Part shown: piece by piece, positions 42,785 through 51,186 of the stretch
How positions within the stretch are numbered: the first letter of the stretch is position 1
Layout: each line of letters begins with the position of its first letter
NCBI GenBank assembly: GCA_036652695.1
Contig: JAVVVJ010000001.1
Coordinates: 62,001-126,000, forward strand
Direction of reading: 5' to 3'
DNA length: 64,000 nt
Source: Limiplasma sp036652695
GTDB lineage: Bacteria; Bacillota; Clostridia; Christensenellales; Aristaeellaceae
The notes under the pieces: generated by a model
What the model was told of the DNA's origin: nothing
Databases searched by the model: none
Seen by the model: only the letters and a program-made list of their open reading frames with translations
Made by a program: the position numbers and the translations under genes

Positions 42785-44005
42785 TTATTTTGCCAGCTTG
42801 TCAAACTCCGCAACCATATTGTCGCCAGCCTGCTGCGCGGTGATCTCACCCTTGATGGTTTGAATCACAGCGATGTTCAGGGGCGCGTAGAGGTTCATCA
42901 GCTTCGGCCATACGAAACGGGCATCGGTTTCCTTGCCCTCGTTAAGCGCGAGGATCTCGTTGATATGGGCGTCTGTGAAGGTGACGGGGAACTTCGCAAG
43001 CGGGAAGTAACCGGCGGGCAGGTTTGCCGTAGCGGCGGTTACGCCCTCTTCGCTAGCCAGCCAAGCCAAGAAGGCTTTGCACTCCTCGGGGTATTTGCTG
43101 GTGGCGTTGTAGGTGATGGCAAGGTCAGGGTGGAAGCACACGGCGGTCTTGCGGGCAGCGGGCGCGGGCATTGCAAAGACGCTCCACTCAAAGCCGACAT
43201 CGCCATAGGTGCCGCAGGTCCAGCTGCCATCCATGAACATGGCGGCTTTGCCGGTTGCGAAGAGGATCTGGCTATCGTTGTAGGTAACAGCTTCATAGCC
43301 CTCGGGGAAATAAGGCGCGAGCTTTGCGATATCGGCAAAAGCGGCCACAAAGTTCTCGTCGTTGAGCTTGGCTTCGCCATTCTCATACTTGATACGGCCT
43401 TCCGCGCCGCCGATGTAGTTGGGCAGCATGCCCATGAAGAAGCACTCCAGAATATCCCACTGATCCGCAACGCCGTTGGAGAACGGGGTGATGCCGGCGG
43501 CCTTCAAGGTTTCGCAGGCGGCAAGCAGCTCTTCAAACGTGGTGGGGATTTCAATCTTGTTGGCGGCAAAGATATCCTTGTTGTAGTACACGCCGTGGCT
43601 GACAGCCGCGAAGGGAACTGCGAACATCTTGCCCTCCGGCGTTGCCCACGGGGCGCGGCTCAGCTCGCTGAAGTTATCCATCACACCGGGGATCTCGGTG
43701 CAATCTCCCGCGTAGCCAGCGGTAAACAGCTCTAGGCCAGTGGCGTAGGAACGGGAATACATGAGATCCGGGCCTGTGCCGCTATCCAGCTGCAAGCGCA
43801 GGGTGGCGTTGTATTCCGGGGGATTGATGGGCTGGAACTGGATGTCCACGCCGGTTTTTTCTTTATAGATGGAAAGCAGGTTGTTCATCTGATCCACATC
43901 ATCCGCGCGCCAAGAGCCCATGGTAAGGGTAGCTCCCTGCGCCAAACCGACCACAGGAAGTAAAGCGACCAGCAATGCCAGTACCAAGCCAAGTAGTTTT
44001 TTCAT
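42785..44005 (-). CDS. ABC extracellular sugar-binding protein (SBP_bac_1)
   Basis: A 406-residue binding protein of ordinary length. The signal peptide is MKKLLGLVLALLVALLPVVG, cleaved near GLAQG; no lipobox cysteine is present. The mature protein has the family pattern: GSWRADDVDQMNNLL, DSGTGPDLMYSRSY, KMFAVPFAAVSHGVYYNKDI and AAMFMDGSWTCGTYG. The sugar is not predictable. AAGGAGG precedes the ATG. It is the first gene of the operon behind a perfect consensus promoter. Confidence 0.94.
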   Translation of the reverse strand: MKKLLGLVLALLVALLPVVGLAQGATLTMGSWRADDVDQMNNLLSIYKEKTGVDIQFQPINPPEYNATLRLQLDSGTGPDLMYSRSYATGLELFTAGYAGDCTEIPGVMDNFSELSRAPWATPEGKMFAVPFAAVSHGVYYNKDIFAANKIEIPTTFEELLAACETLKAAGITPFSNGVADQWDILECFFMGMLPNYIGGAEGRIKYENGEAKLNDENFVAAFADIAKLAPYFPEGYEAVTYNDSQILFATGKAAMFMDGSWTCGTYGDVGFEWSVFAMPAPAARKTAVCFHPDLAITYNATSKYPEECKAFLAWLASEEGVTAATANLPAGYFPLAKFPVTFTDAHINEILALNEGKETDARFVWPKLMNLYAPLNIAVIQTIKGEITAQQAGDNMVAEFDKLAK

Positions 44006-44070
44006 GTAAAAAGCCTCCTTATTTTTTGCTTCTCGTCATTCCATGCAAAGCATAGAATTTCCATAGCTGC

Positions 44071-44099
44071 ATTATAGCAGAAACAAACTGGCGTGTCAA
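44071..44099 (-). promoter_or_regulatory. Perfect consensus promoter of the sugar ABC operon
   Basis: TTGACA (44099-44094), 17-bp spacer, TATAAT (44076-44071) with TG upstream of the -10 on the minus strand. This should be a strong promoter, so control probably comes from a repressor or from the internal terminator. Confidence 0.92.
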
Positions 44100-44284
44100 A
44101 CAAAATAGGCATGTCTTTTATAGAGCTTTCTAACAAAGAAAAGTGTAGAAAAATCAAGGGTTTGCGGATTTTTCGCGGTGCTTTTTAGCAGTTGTATGAC
44201 CTTAAAACAGATAAAAAGATAGAATACGGGACAAGATGTATTGCTATAACGGCATTGGAAAAACCCGCCGCAGCCGCGCGGGCG

Positions 44285-44313
44285 TTGCCCGGGTGTGCGG
44301 GTTGTGCTATGAT
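44285..44313 (+). promoter_or_regulatory. Promoter of the LtaS-like gene
   Basis: TTGCCC, 17-bp spacer, TATGAT (44308-44313). The stretch between this and the divergent ABC promoter (44100-44284) is AT-rich and holds no gene I can support. Confidence 0.65.
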
Positions 44314-44323
44314 GTGGCGGCGG

Positions 44324-44365
44324 ATGCGGGAAGAATGTTTTTCCCGCATTCCACGATTTTTTTTT
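44324..44365 (+). promoter_or_regulatory. Leader hairpin and T-run before the LtaS-like gene
   Basis: ATGCGGGAA (44324-44332) pairs with TTCCCGCAT (44341-44349). A nine-T run follows 7 nt later (44357-44365), directly before the ribosome binding site. The gap between stem and T-run makes true termination doubtful. Confidence 0.4.
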
Positions 44366-44380
44366 CGATGAGGTGTGACC

Positions 44381-46675
44381 ATGCGGTATAAGATCCTTCG
44401 CGCTTTGCTTTTTCTCATCCTTGCGCCGCTGCTGCTGCTGCTAACCTTTGAAGGGCTTTCCCGTGACAGCCTTGGGGAGGTTTTTCAATGGATCGTGCAA
44501 AGCCCGTTGATTTTTTTGTGCAACGCGGGGCTGCTGCTTGGCCTTTGCCTGCTGTTTAGCATCGCGCGGTCGGATCGGCTTCGCGCGGGGCTGACGCTGG
44601 GGCTGGGGCTTGTGCTGGCGCTGTGGGGCATTGCAAACCACTATAAGCTTTTGTACCGGCTGGAGCCGGTGCTTTTGAGCGATATCACGCAGATCGGGGA
44701 CGCCGCCGCCACGCTCACGGGGCTGGATTTTCAAATCGATTGGGCGCAGATCTTGTGCGTGTGCGCGGCGTTTATCGCCGCGATTGTGCTTTGCTGCTTT
44801 TTTGTAAAAACGCGAAGGGCAAAGCGCGGCTTTGTGCTGCCCGTTTTGGGGCTTGCGCTGCTGCTTGGCCTGCCGCCGCTGTGTACGTTTGAGCGGGCGG
44901 TGGGCAGCGTGCGCACCGATATGGTGGATCACGCCAAAAACGAAGGCTGCCTGTACGCGACGGTCGCTGTGGAAAACTACCGCCGGGCGATTATGCGCGT
45001 GGATTACGCGGAGCAGGAGGTACGCGAGGGCTACCGCTCGCTTGCGGCGCAAACCCCGGCTGCCTCGGCGGTCGATGCGCCAAACATCGTGCTGGTGTTG
45101 TGCGAATCCTTCACGGACGAAGCGTTTTTGGGGCAGGGCTTGCAGTTGAAGGAAACGCTCATGCCCTTTTACAGCGAGCTTTGCAAGCAGAGCGCCACCG
45201 GAAGGCTCTACGTGCCAAAGGTGGGCGGCGGCACAAGCGAAACAGAATTTGAGGTGCTAACCGGCCTGCGAAGTCAATACGCAGTTAACCCTTATGCCAT
45301 GGGACTGCCGCCCCTTTGCAGCATCGCTACCGTGCTGCGCGGCCATGGGTACGAGGCCGCAACCATCCATTGGTATACGGGCGTTTATTACAACCGCTAC
45401 CAAAACCTGAAAATGGAAGGGTTTGACGCGTTTTACACCACGGATACCACCACCCGCGCGTTTCAAAAAACCGGCATGTTCACCTCGGACGCGGAGCATT
45501 ACCGCTCCGTTATGGAGCAGCTTCGCGCCACGCAGGAGCGAGATTTGATCTTCTGCCTGACCATGCAAAACCACGGCGGCTACGGATATGACGATTTTCG
45601 CGCCACCTATGGCGCGGACACGCCCTTTACCAATCAGCTGAGCGCGGGCGCTGAAAAGGTGATGGCGAACTACTGCTACCTGCTGCGCCAGAGTGACGCG
45701 GCCTTGCGCGAGCTGATCACCGCCCTGCAAGCGTTTGAGGAGCCGACAATGGTGGTGTTTTTTGGCGATCATTTGCCGCCCTTTGGCACGGATGTCTATG
45801 CGGAGCTGGGCATTCCGCTCGCGGGCGACAACGCGCACCGCACGCCGTACCTGATTTGGAGCAATCAAAGCACGCTGTCCCAAAAGACGGATTTATACGC
45901 CTATCAACTAGGCGCTTATGCGCTGACGCTGGCGGGCATGAACGATGACCCCTTCTTATCCCATGTGGAAAAGCTGCGCGCCGATGGCACAAACGAGGAT
46001 GCGCTCTATGACCTGCTGAGCTATGACGCGCTCTTTGGCAAGCAGTACGCCTATCAGGAAGGCGGGCTTTCGCCCGCAAACGAGCAGTTTCAAGCGGGCG
46101 GGGAGATGTCGCTCTCCGGCTTTGACGCGGCCGCGCTGGGCGATTGGGTTTATCTGCGGCCACGGCTGCTCATTGGGCAGCAGGCGTACAAGCTCTGCGT
46201 GGACGGTCAGCCGCGCGACGTTCGCCGCGTGCAGCATACGCAAGAGCCCTTTACCTTGCAGTGCGTGATGACGCGCCCCAACGGCGTGCGCCTGAACGCG
46301 AGCAACCTCCTTGCTTATCAAAATACGGAGGATCTGCTTGCGCGTAGCGGCACGCTAGCATATGCGGAGCTTCCGTTGTGGCATTCCGGGTACGAGCTGG
46401 TGCGCAACCACTGGTATCAAGGGTATGCGGTATTTCAAAGCAGCGATGTTTTTGAAGCAACGCAAAGCACCGCCGTGCTGTTGGGCGGGGAATGCCTTGC
46501 TTGGCAGCCCACCTACGGCATCGGCGGTGCGGGACAGTATGCGTTGGATGAGGAGGGGCATCTGCTGATCGCGCTGGAAAAGGGGCAGCTTGCCCAATAC
46601 GGCGGCATCACGCCGGAGGGTGCGCGGGCGCTGCTGGAAGCGCAAGGCGGCGCGCTGGTGCTGCTTGAGGATTGA
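44381..46675 (+). CDS. LtaS-like phosphoglycerol transferase (sulfatase fold) with long C-terminal extension
   Basis: A 764-residue membrane enzyme. Residues 1-165 hold about four or five helices; the extracellular catalytic domain follows. Metal and catalytic residues of the alkaline-phosphatase superfamily are visible: Glu242 in VLVLCESFTDEAF, the nucleophile Thr285 in GGGTSETEFEVLTG, MQNHGGY, and Asp463-His464 in FFGDHLPP. Such enzymes polymerise glycerol-phosphate from phosphatidylglycerol into lipoteichoic acid or transfer it to other glycans. About 220 residues after the catalytic domain (from about 545) form a beta-rich tail not found in standard LtaS, which is about 650 residues long. 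The ATG at 44381 has GAGG 7 nt upstream. The 3' side runs toward the assembly gap. Confidence 0.88.
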   Translation: MRYKILRALLFLILAPLLLLLTFEGLSRDSLGEVFQWIVQSPLIFLCNAGLLLGLCLLFSIARSDRLRAGLTLGLGLVLALWGIANHYKLLYRLEPVLLSDITQIGDAAATLTGLDFQIDWAQILCVCAAFIAAIVLCCFFVKTRRAKRGFVLPVLGLALLLGLPPLCTFERAVGSVRTDMVDHAKNEGCLYATVAVENYRRAIMRVDYAEQEVREGYRSLAAQTPAASAVDAPNIVLVLCESFTDEAFLGQGLQLKETLMPFYSELCKQSATGRLYVPKVGGGTSETEFEVLTGLRSQYAVNPYAMGLPPLCSIATVLRGHGYEAATIHWYTGVYYNRYQNLKMEGFDAFYTTDTTTRAFQKTGMFTSDAEHYRSVMEQLRATQERDLIFCLTMQNHGGYGYDDFRATYGADTPFTNQLSAGAEKVMANYCYLLRQSDAALRELITALQAFEEPTMVVFFGDHLPPFGTDVYAELGIPLAGDNAHRTPYLIWSNQSTLSQKTDLYAYQLGAYALTLAGMNDDPFLSHVEKLRADGTNEDALYDLLSYDALFGKQYAYQEGGLSPANEQFQAGGEMSLSGFDAAALGDWVYLRPRLLIGQQAYKLCVDGQPRDVRRVQHTQEPFTLQCVMTRPNGVRLNASNLLAYQNTEDLLARSGTLAYAELPLWHSGYELVRNHWYQGYAVFQSSDVFEATQSTAVLLGGECLAWQPTYGIGGAGQYALDEEGHLLIALEKGQLAQYGGITPEGARALLEAQGGALVLLED

Positions 46676-46728
46676 GGCAGGGGCGGCGGTCGTTGCGCAC
46701 AGAAGCGCACGGCAATGCCGCACAGCGC

Positions 46729-46828
46729 NNNNNNNNNNNNNNNNNNNNNNNNNNNNNNNNNNNNNNNNNNNNNNNNNNNNNNNNNNNNNNNNNNNNNNNN
46801 NNNNNNNNNNNNNNNNNNNNNNNNNNNN
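46729..46828. other. Assembly gap (100 N)
   Basis: Exactly 100 N bases, the usual placeholder for a gap of unknown length. Sequence linkage across it and the content of the gap are unknown. Confidence 0.99.
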
Positions 46829-46831
46829 CGC

Positions 46832-47464
46832 CTAGCGCCGCTGCGAAGGCTCCGCGCTCGCAAGCTGGCGCAGGGTCGCGCTTAGGCGCGCTACGTCGCC
46901 ATCGGCAAAGCAATAGGCCTGCATGCCGCAAGCCTGTGCGCCCGCCGCGTTGCACGGCACATCGTCGATAAAGAGGCATTCCTCCGGGGCAAGGGCATAG
47001 CGCTGGCAAAGGCGCTCGAAAATGGCAAGGCTGGGCTTGAGCATGCGCTCCTCCGCGGAAACCAGCACCCCGCTGAATTGATGGAGATGCGGGATTTTGT
47101 ACTGGTACTGGCGAAAGCGCGTGCCCGCGTTGGACAGGATATAGAGCTTGAAGCCGCGCGAAAGCAGCTCCTCTACCACCCTGTCCATGCCCGCCTTGGG
47201 CCAGAGCGCGTCCAAGTGCCAATCCACCATCAGGCGGGCGGCGGTATCGCGCAAGGCCTGCGTGTCAAGGCGCGCCTGTGCGCGGGCAAGAAGCTCCCGC
47301 TCGTCCAGCTCGCCGCCATCCAGCGCGAGCCAGTCCGGCGTGCTAAAAATCGCGGCATGAAGCAGGCGCGCGTCCTCCTCACTCGCCGCGTAGCGGCGGC
47401 AGGGAAGCAGGGGGTCATACATGAGCAGCACATTGCCCATGTCAAAAACGATATTGCGAATCAT
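46832..47464 (-). CDS. HAD-superfamily hydrolase (YihX-like, subfamily IA)
   Basis: A 210-residue cytosolic phosphatase. HAD motif I is IVFDMGNVLLMYDP (the DxGNV form seen in YihX-like sugar-phosphate phosphatases), motif II is LYILSNAG, motif III Lys is in ERMLKPSLAIFE and motif IV is CLFIDDVPCN. YihX acts on glucose-1-phosphate, but substrate specificity cannot be assigned here. The ATG at 47464 follows AGAGGAG with 8-nt spacing. The gene ends 4 bp from the gap. It is the last visible gene of a four-gene minus-strand unit. Confidence 0.88.
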   Translation of the reverse strand: MIRNIVFDMGNVLLMYDPLLPCRRYAASEEDARLLHAAIFSTPDWLALDGGELDERELLARAQARLDTQALRDTAARLMVDWHLDALWPKAGMDRVVEELLSRGFKLYILSNAGTRFRQYQYKIPHLHQFSGVLVSAEERMLKPSLAIFERLCQRYALAPEECLFIDDVPCNAAGAQACGMQAYCFADGDVARLSATLRQLASAEPSQRR

Positions 47465-47487
47465 TTGTAGCTCTCCTCTTTCTTTGG

Positions 47488-48675
47488 TCATGGCTGGGGC
47501 GGGCTGGTCAGGCGCTTTAAAAACGCGGCGATCTCTGCCCATGCGTCCTTGCTTTCGGGCAGAAGGTCCAACGAGCCTTGAAACACATGAAACATGCCGG
47601 GATAGATGGTAAAGGTGCAGTCCACACCGTGGGCGCGCGCGTTTTGCGCAATGAGCTGGCTGTCGCTGAGCAAGATCTCCTCTCCCCCCGCCTGTAGCAG
47701 CATGGGCGGGAAGCCGATATAATCGCCAAACGTGGGCGACAGATAGGGGTCGCGTACATGGAGACCTTCGATATAGGTGGTGGGTACGCCTACGGGGGTG
47801 CTGCCGTCAAAGTCCTTTTTGGAAAGGCCGAAGGTGGGGTCATTGGTGGCGTTCGTCACATGCGATGGGCCGGAATTGCTCAAATCAGCCCATGGGGACA
47901 TCGCAACCATGCCCAGCGGCATGGCGCTGCCGCTATCACGCAGGCGTAGGCAGAGGTTAAGCACCAAGTTGCCGCCCGCGCTATCCCCCGCCAGAAGAAT
48001 CTGCTCCGGCGCGTAGCCCAGCGTTTGCGTAAGAAAGATCCACGCGTCCATCACGTCGTTTTGCTGGGAGGGATAGGGATAAGCGGGAAAGAGCCGATAA
48101 TCCAGCGTAAAAACCGCCGCCCCGCCCGTCATATCGCAATAGCGCCGCGCAAAGACGCGGTACAGGTCGTTAAGCCCGGAGACAAACGCGCCGCCATGCA
48201 GCTGTAAAAGCGCATAGGGCGTGGCGACGTCCGCCTTGCGCAGCACCTCCATGGAGCAGCTGGGCAGGCGCACCGTGGTGGCTAGGTAGCCCTCGGGCGG
48301 TTTCCACGCGCTCACCTCGCCAAAGCGTTCGCCGGAACGGACGGATTCCTCCATCGGCAGGCGCATAAACAGGCGCAGCGTGCCGCTGCCCACCTGCCCC
48401 GGCAAGGAGACGTCCCAGCGCGGGCGGCTGAAATACAGCCCTCCGTAGGCGGTCAAAAACGCGCAAAGGTAACACAGCACCATATGCCAGCCGCGCCAAT
48501 GCGGGGAATGGCGCACCCATAAAAGCCAAGCGAAGGCAAGCGCCGCAACGGCAAAGCCATACCAGCGCGCACCGATCACGGCAAGGGCGTAGATGATCGG
48601 CAGAAACACGAGCAGCGTGAGAAAATAAAATCGTTTGGGAACGCGCGGCTTTTCCAGCTTCGGCGGTGTGCTCAT
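47488..48675 (-). CDS. Membrane-anchored alpha/beta-hydrolase (HSL-type esterase)
   Basis: A 395-residue protein with two or three N-terminal hydrophobic segments (about 18-110) and a C-terminal alpha/beta-hydrolase. The oxyanion motif LQLHGGAFVSG (HGGAF), the nucleophile elbow LLAGDSAGGNL (GDSAGG), a DPYLSP aspartate region and a catalytic His in GMFHVFQG are present. These define the hormone-sensitive-lipase/BFAE esterase family. AGGAGG precedes the ATG at 48675. It starts 8 bp after the YgjP-like gene and belongs to the same unit. The substrate is probably a small ester or acetylated sugar; this is inference. Confidence 0.88.
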   Translation of the reverse strand: MSTPPKLEKPRVPKRFYFLTLLVFLPIIYALAVIGARWYGFAVAALAFAWLLWVRHSPHWRGWHMVLCYLCAFLTAYGGLYFSRPRWDVSLPGQVGSGTLRLFMRLPMEESVRSGERFGEVSAWKPPEGYLATTVRLPSCSMEVLRKADVATPYALLQLHGGAFVSGLNDLYRVFARRYCDMTGGAAVFTLDYRLFPAYPYPSQQNDVMDAWIFLTQTLGYAPEQILLAGDSAGGNLVLNLCLRLRDSGSAMPLGMVAMSPWADLSNSGPSHVTNATNDPTFGLSKKDFDGSTPVGVPTTYIEGLHVRDPYLSPTFGDYIGFPPMLLQAGGEEILLSDSQLIAQNARAHGVDCTFTIYPGMFHVFQGSLDLLPESKDAWAEIAAFLKRLTSPPQP

Positions 48676-48683
48676 AGACCCTC

Positions 48684-49358
48684 CTAATCGGCGGGGTTTG
48701 GCCAGTTCAGATACGAGGATAGCGCCTTCAGCCGTTCCCGGCGGGCGGAGGCATCCGGCAGATAGCGCGCGACATGCGCGTGAAAAGCATGGGAATGATC
48801 GGGATGCGCGATATGCGCCAGCTCGTGTACAATCACGTAGTCGCAAAGCTCCGGCGGGCAATGGATGAGCGCGCTGTTGAGCCGCAGGTTGCGGCGGCCG
48901 CTCATGCTGCCCCAGCGCTTGCGCGCGTTGGTAAACGCGATGGTGGCTGGAGCAAGCTCCATGCGCTCCGCCCAAGCCTTCACGCGCGGGGTGAGCCATT
49001 CCACCGCGCGCCGGGTGCGCCACGCGCGCGCTTTCGCGGCAAGATCGCCGCCGGGGGGCAGCAGAAGCGCCCCATGGTAATCAATGCCAATGGGCGTATC
49101 GCAAAGCCGCAGGCAAAGCGCCCCGCCCAAATAGGCAAACGTCTCGCCCTGCGCCAAAACGGGTACGTCTCTGCCTTGCGCGCGCGCATGCGCCAGCGCC
49201 TGCTTGCTTGTGATCCAAGCCGATTTTTGCGCAAGGAAGCGCTCAATTTCGGCTAGAGGCATGCGCGCCGGAGCACGAACAATAAGCGCACCCGTGCCGT
49301 CAATTTCGATGGCGAGGGTGCGCCTTTGGGAACGGATGAGCCTGTAAGGGCTTGGCAT
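48684..49358 (-). CDS. YgjP-like M48-type metallopeptidase
   Basis: A 224-residue cytosolic protein of the YgjP/DUF45 (WLM-like) family. The zinc motif is VIVHELAHIAHPDHSHAFHA, giving HExxH plus a downstream His, preceded by the conserved RWGSMSGRRNLRLNSAL. Its substrates are unknown; relatives include DNA-protein crosslink proteases. GGGAGG precedes the ATG at 49358. It lies between a GNAT gene and the esterase gene. Confidence 0.87.
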   Translation of the reverse strand: MPSPYRLIRSQRRTLAIEIDGTGALIVRAPARMPLAEIERFLAQKSAWITSKQALAHARAQGRDVPVLAQGETFAYLGGALCLRLCDTPIGIDYHGALLLPPGGDLAAKARAWRTRRAVEWLTPRVKAWAERMELAPATIAFTNARKRWGSMSGRRNLRLNSALIHCPPELCDYVIVHELAHIAHPDHSHAFHAHVARYLPDASARRERLKALSSYLNWPNPAD

Positions 49359-49403
49359 AGAGGCCTCCCGCAAATCATTTGTAGCTGACCCAAAGTATGC
49401 GCG

Positions 49404-50207
49404 TTAGTCGAAATTGATGCCGGGGCAATAGCAGGCCGTGCGCACGAAGGTTGCGCCGCAGCTGCGTGCCAGCATGCGTTGGGCGTCGTTGCGGCGGATG
49501 ACGTCGCTCTCCACATGCGTCGCCCCACGCTCCGCAAGCAGCTTCATGCCCGCCGCGATGAGCGTCTTACCCATGCCGAGGCGGCGGTAATTGGGCGATA
49601 CATACATTCCCACAAGCTTGGCGGCGGCACCTTCGCCCGTAAAGGCGATTTCGCCCACCACATCGCTGCCGCGGCTCATGTACAGCGCCATAAAATGAGG
49701 CAAGCTCATGTAACGCTGCAAAAGCATCGGCTGCCACGCATCCAGCCGGTAGGCATTCATGCGCATCAAAAAAGCCTGCACCTCCGTGGGGTCGCCTAGC
49801 GGCACAAAGCCCATATCATAGCCCATGGGGGCGGCGGGGCGGGCGTTGGGCATATCCAGCGCAACCACGTCAATCGCGTCCGTCGCGTCAAAACCGCCTT
49901 CCAAATAGAAAGCCATCATGGGCGTATCCTGCGGGCTTAGCTGCGAAAAAAGCCGTGCCTTGAGCAGGGGGGTCTGCTCGCGAAGCTGCTGTGCGCGTGC
50001 CAGCAATGCGCCCAGCAGCATATCCCGTCCCGGACCTTTGGAGCGGATGCTGACAAACAGGTTGATGGGGCGCTCTGGAAACAGATAAGGATGATAGGTG
50101 TGGATCAGATACCCGTCCGCGACGGTCATGTTGGCACTATCGGAGATGTAGAAAAGGTTCTCCGGCGGCAGGCCGTTCACGCTTTGCGGGGGGTGGAAGA
50201 CGTGCAT
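49404..50207 (-). CDS. GNAT-family N-acetyltransferase
   Basis: A 267-residue protein. The C-terminal half carries a clear acetyl-CoA-binding motif A (VGMYVSPNYRRLGMGKTLI) with the RxxGxG loop at about residue 210. The N-terminal half resembles a second, weaker GNAT fold. It could acetylate an amine or amino acid; the acceptor is unknown. The ATG at 50207 lies 11 nt after AAAGGA, while the earlier ATG at 50219 overlaps that site. It is the first gene of the minus-strand unit with the promoter at 50267-50295. Confidence 0.85.
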   Translation of the reverse strand: MHVFHPPQSVNGLPPENLFYISDSANMTVADGYLIHTYHPYLFPERPINLFVSIRSKGPGRDMLLGALLARAQQLREQTPLLKARLFSQLSPQDTPMMAFYLEGGFDATDAIDVVALDMPNARPAAPMGYDMGFVPLGDPTEVQAFLMRMNAYRLDAWQPMLLQRYMSLPHFMALYMSRGSDVVGEIAFTGEGAAAKLVGMYVSPNYRRLGMGKTLIAAGMKLLAERGATHVESDVIRRNDAQRMLARSCGATFVRTACYCPGINFD

Positions 50208-50266
50208 TCGATCGGTCATCCTTTCCCAACGGGATTCCTTTGCGGCTCCGCTGTGGTAGTCGTTTT

Positions 50267-50295
50267 ATTTTACCCCAATTCGGCAAGATATGCAA
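50267..50295 (-). promoter_or_regulatory. Promoter of the GNAT-YgjP-esterase-HAD unit
   Basis: TTGCAT (50295-50290), 17-bp spacer, TAAAAT (50272-50267) on the minus strand. Confidence 0.7.
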
Positions 50296-50334
50296 GTGCG
50301 ATGATGACCGGCAAATAAAAACGGGCGGGGCGCG

Positions 50335-50370
50335 GCAATAAACCGGGCGAGCTGTTTACAGCTCGCCCGG
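50335..50370 (-). terminator. Intrinsic terminator of the DUF1292 transcript
   Basis: CCGGGCGAGCTGT pairs perfectly with ACAGCTCGCCCGG, followed by TTTATT on the minus strand. It lies about 125 nt after the DUF1292 stop codon, leaving a long 3' UTR. Confidence 0.88.
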
Positions 50371-50494
50371 CGAAACACGGATATTCAATTGCCTGCCTGC
50401 TCGATTTTTGGAAGAACCACCATCTATGTCATCGATCCTTGGATCGTGTAGGGGTATCCAATCAGTCGGTTACAGGAGCCACTTAAAATGTGGC
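50371..50494 (-). other. Long 3' UTR of the DUF1292 gene
   Basis: No gene is visible in this 124-nt stretch. A hairpin AGCCAC/GTGGCT overlaps the stop codon, and a CGATCC/GGATCG inverted repeat follows. It could hold a small RNA that ends at the terminator, but this is speculative. Confidence 0.3.
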
Positions 50495-50881
50495 TTACTC
50501 GTCGTCCAGTTCCTCATCCGAGTCAAAATCAGCTTGAACCACTTCAATGAGTTTTTCGAGCAGGTCTTCGTCTTCCACGGGCACGAATTCCTCGGTCTCC
50601 TCGCCGTCCTCTTCGCCTTGGATCACCTTCATAATATAGAGGTTTACGGCGTTATCGTCTTCGCCCTCTTCCTCGGCCTCGTGGTGGTCACAATGCTCGC
50701 AATCGCAGTCGCAGTCGCCGTCATGGGCGTCGCCAAGTACAACATACTCTTCGCCGTTGTAAAAGAAATAGCGAACCACTTCCAGCAGAACATTGTTACC
50801 CTCTTCATCGACTCCTTCGATGAGATCACGGCTTTCGTCCTCGGCGGCATCGCCGCCAATCAGCTGGTCTTCGCTGTTCAA
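50495..50881 (-). CDS. DUF1292-family acidic protein with Cys/His cluster
   Basis: A 128-residue very acidic cytosolic protein. The DUF1292 core is NVLLEVVRYFFYNGEEYVVLGD and then NLYIMKVI, the usual beta-strand pattern. Between the two is an insert DCDCDCEHCDHHEAEEEGED that contains four cysteines and three histidines and could bind metal. The start TTG at 50881 has GAGG 8 nt upstream; longer in-frame starts give a basic N-terminus unlike the family. A consensus promoter 200 bp upstream implies a long leader. The function of DUF1292 is unknown. Confidence 0.8.
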   Translation of the reverse strand: MNSEDQLIGGDAAEDESRDLIEGVDEEGNNVLLEVVRYFFYNGEEYVVLGDAHDGDCDCDCEHCDHHEAEEEGEDDNAVNLYIMKVIQGEEDGEETEEFVPVEDEDLLEKLIEVVQADFDSDEELDDE

Positions 50882-51078
50882 TGGAATCGCCTCGCTTTCT
50901 GTGCTTGTTTTCCAGCGCTTGCCGCGCTGCCCGGTGTGCCATAGGGATCTGGGGCTTCGCTTGCACCGGGCCATCAAGTGCCCGCCGTTACGAGACTCCC
51001 GCCGTGTCAACACAACCTGCGGTTGGCACTCAGCACTGGATGGGAAGCAATCTCTCATTTCCCTTTCCCTCTTGGCTT
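50882..51078 (-). other. Long GC-rich leader of the DUF1292 gene
   Basis: About 195 nt between the predicted transcription start and the TTG codon. Several GC-rich segments could fold, for example GCCCGG/CCGGGC, but I recognise no known riboswitch or RNA gene. Confidence 0.35.
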
Positions 51079-51084
51079 GGCTTT

Positions 51085-51113
51085 ATTATATCCCAAACAT
51101 GCCAATAGTACAA
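51085..51113 (-). promoter_or_regulatory. sigma-A promoter of the DUF1292 gene
   Basis: TTGTAC (51113-51108), 17-bp spacer, TATAAT (51090-51085) on the minus strand. Confidence 0.8.
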
Positions 51114-51186
51114 GGCTTTTTGCGCAAATTTTATGCTTGCCTTTGCGCTCAAATTGTGCTATTGTTTAAATGTTGGGGCAGGCTGA

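Noticed and set aside
50882..51078. DUF1292 leader as 6S, SRP or another housekeeping RNA
   Set aside because: I looked for the conserved SRP GGAAGC-type loop, tmRNA ends and the long bulged rod of 6S RNA and did not find them.
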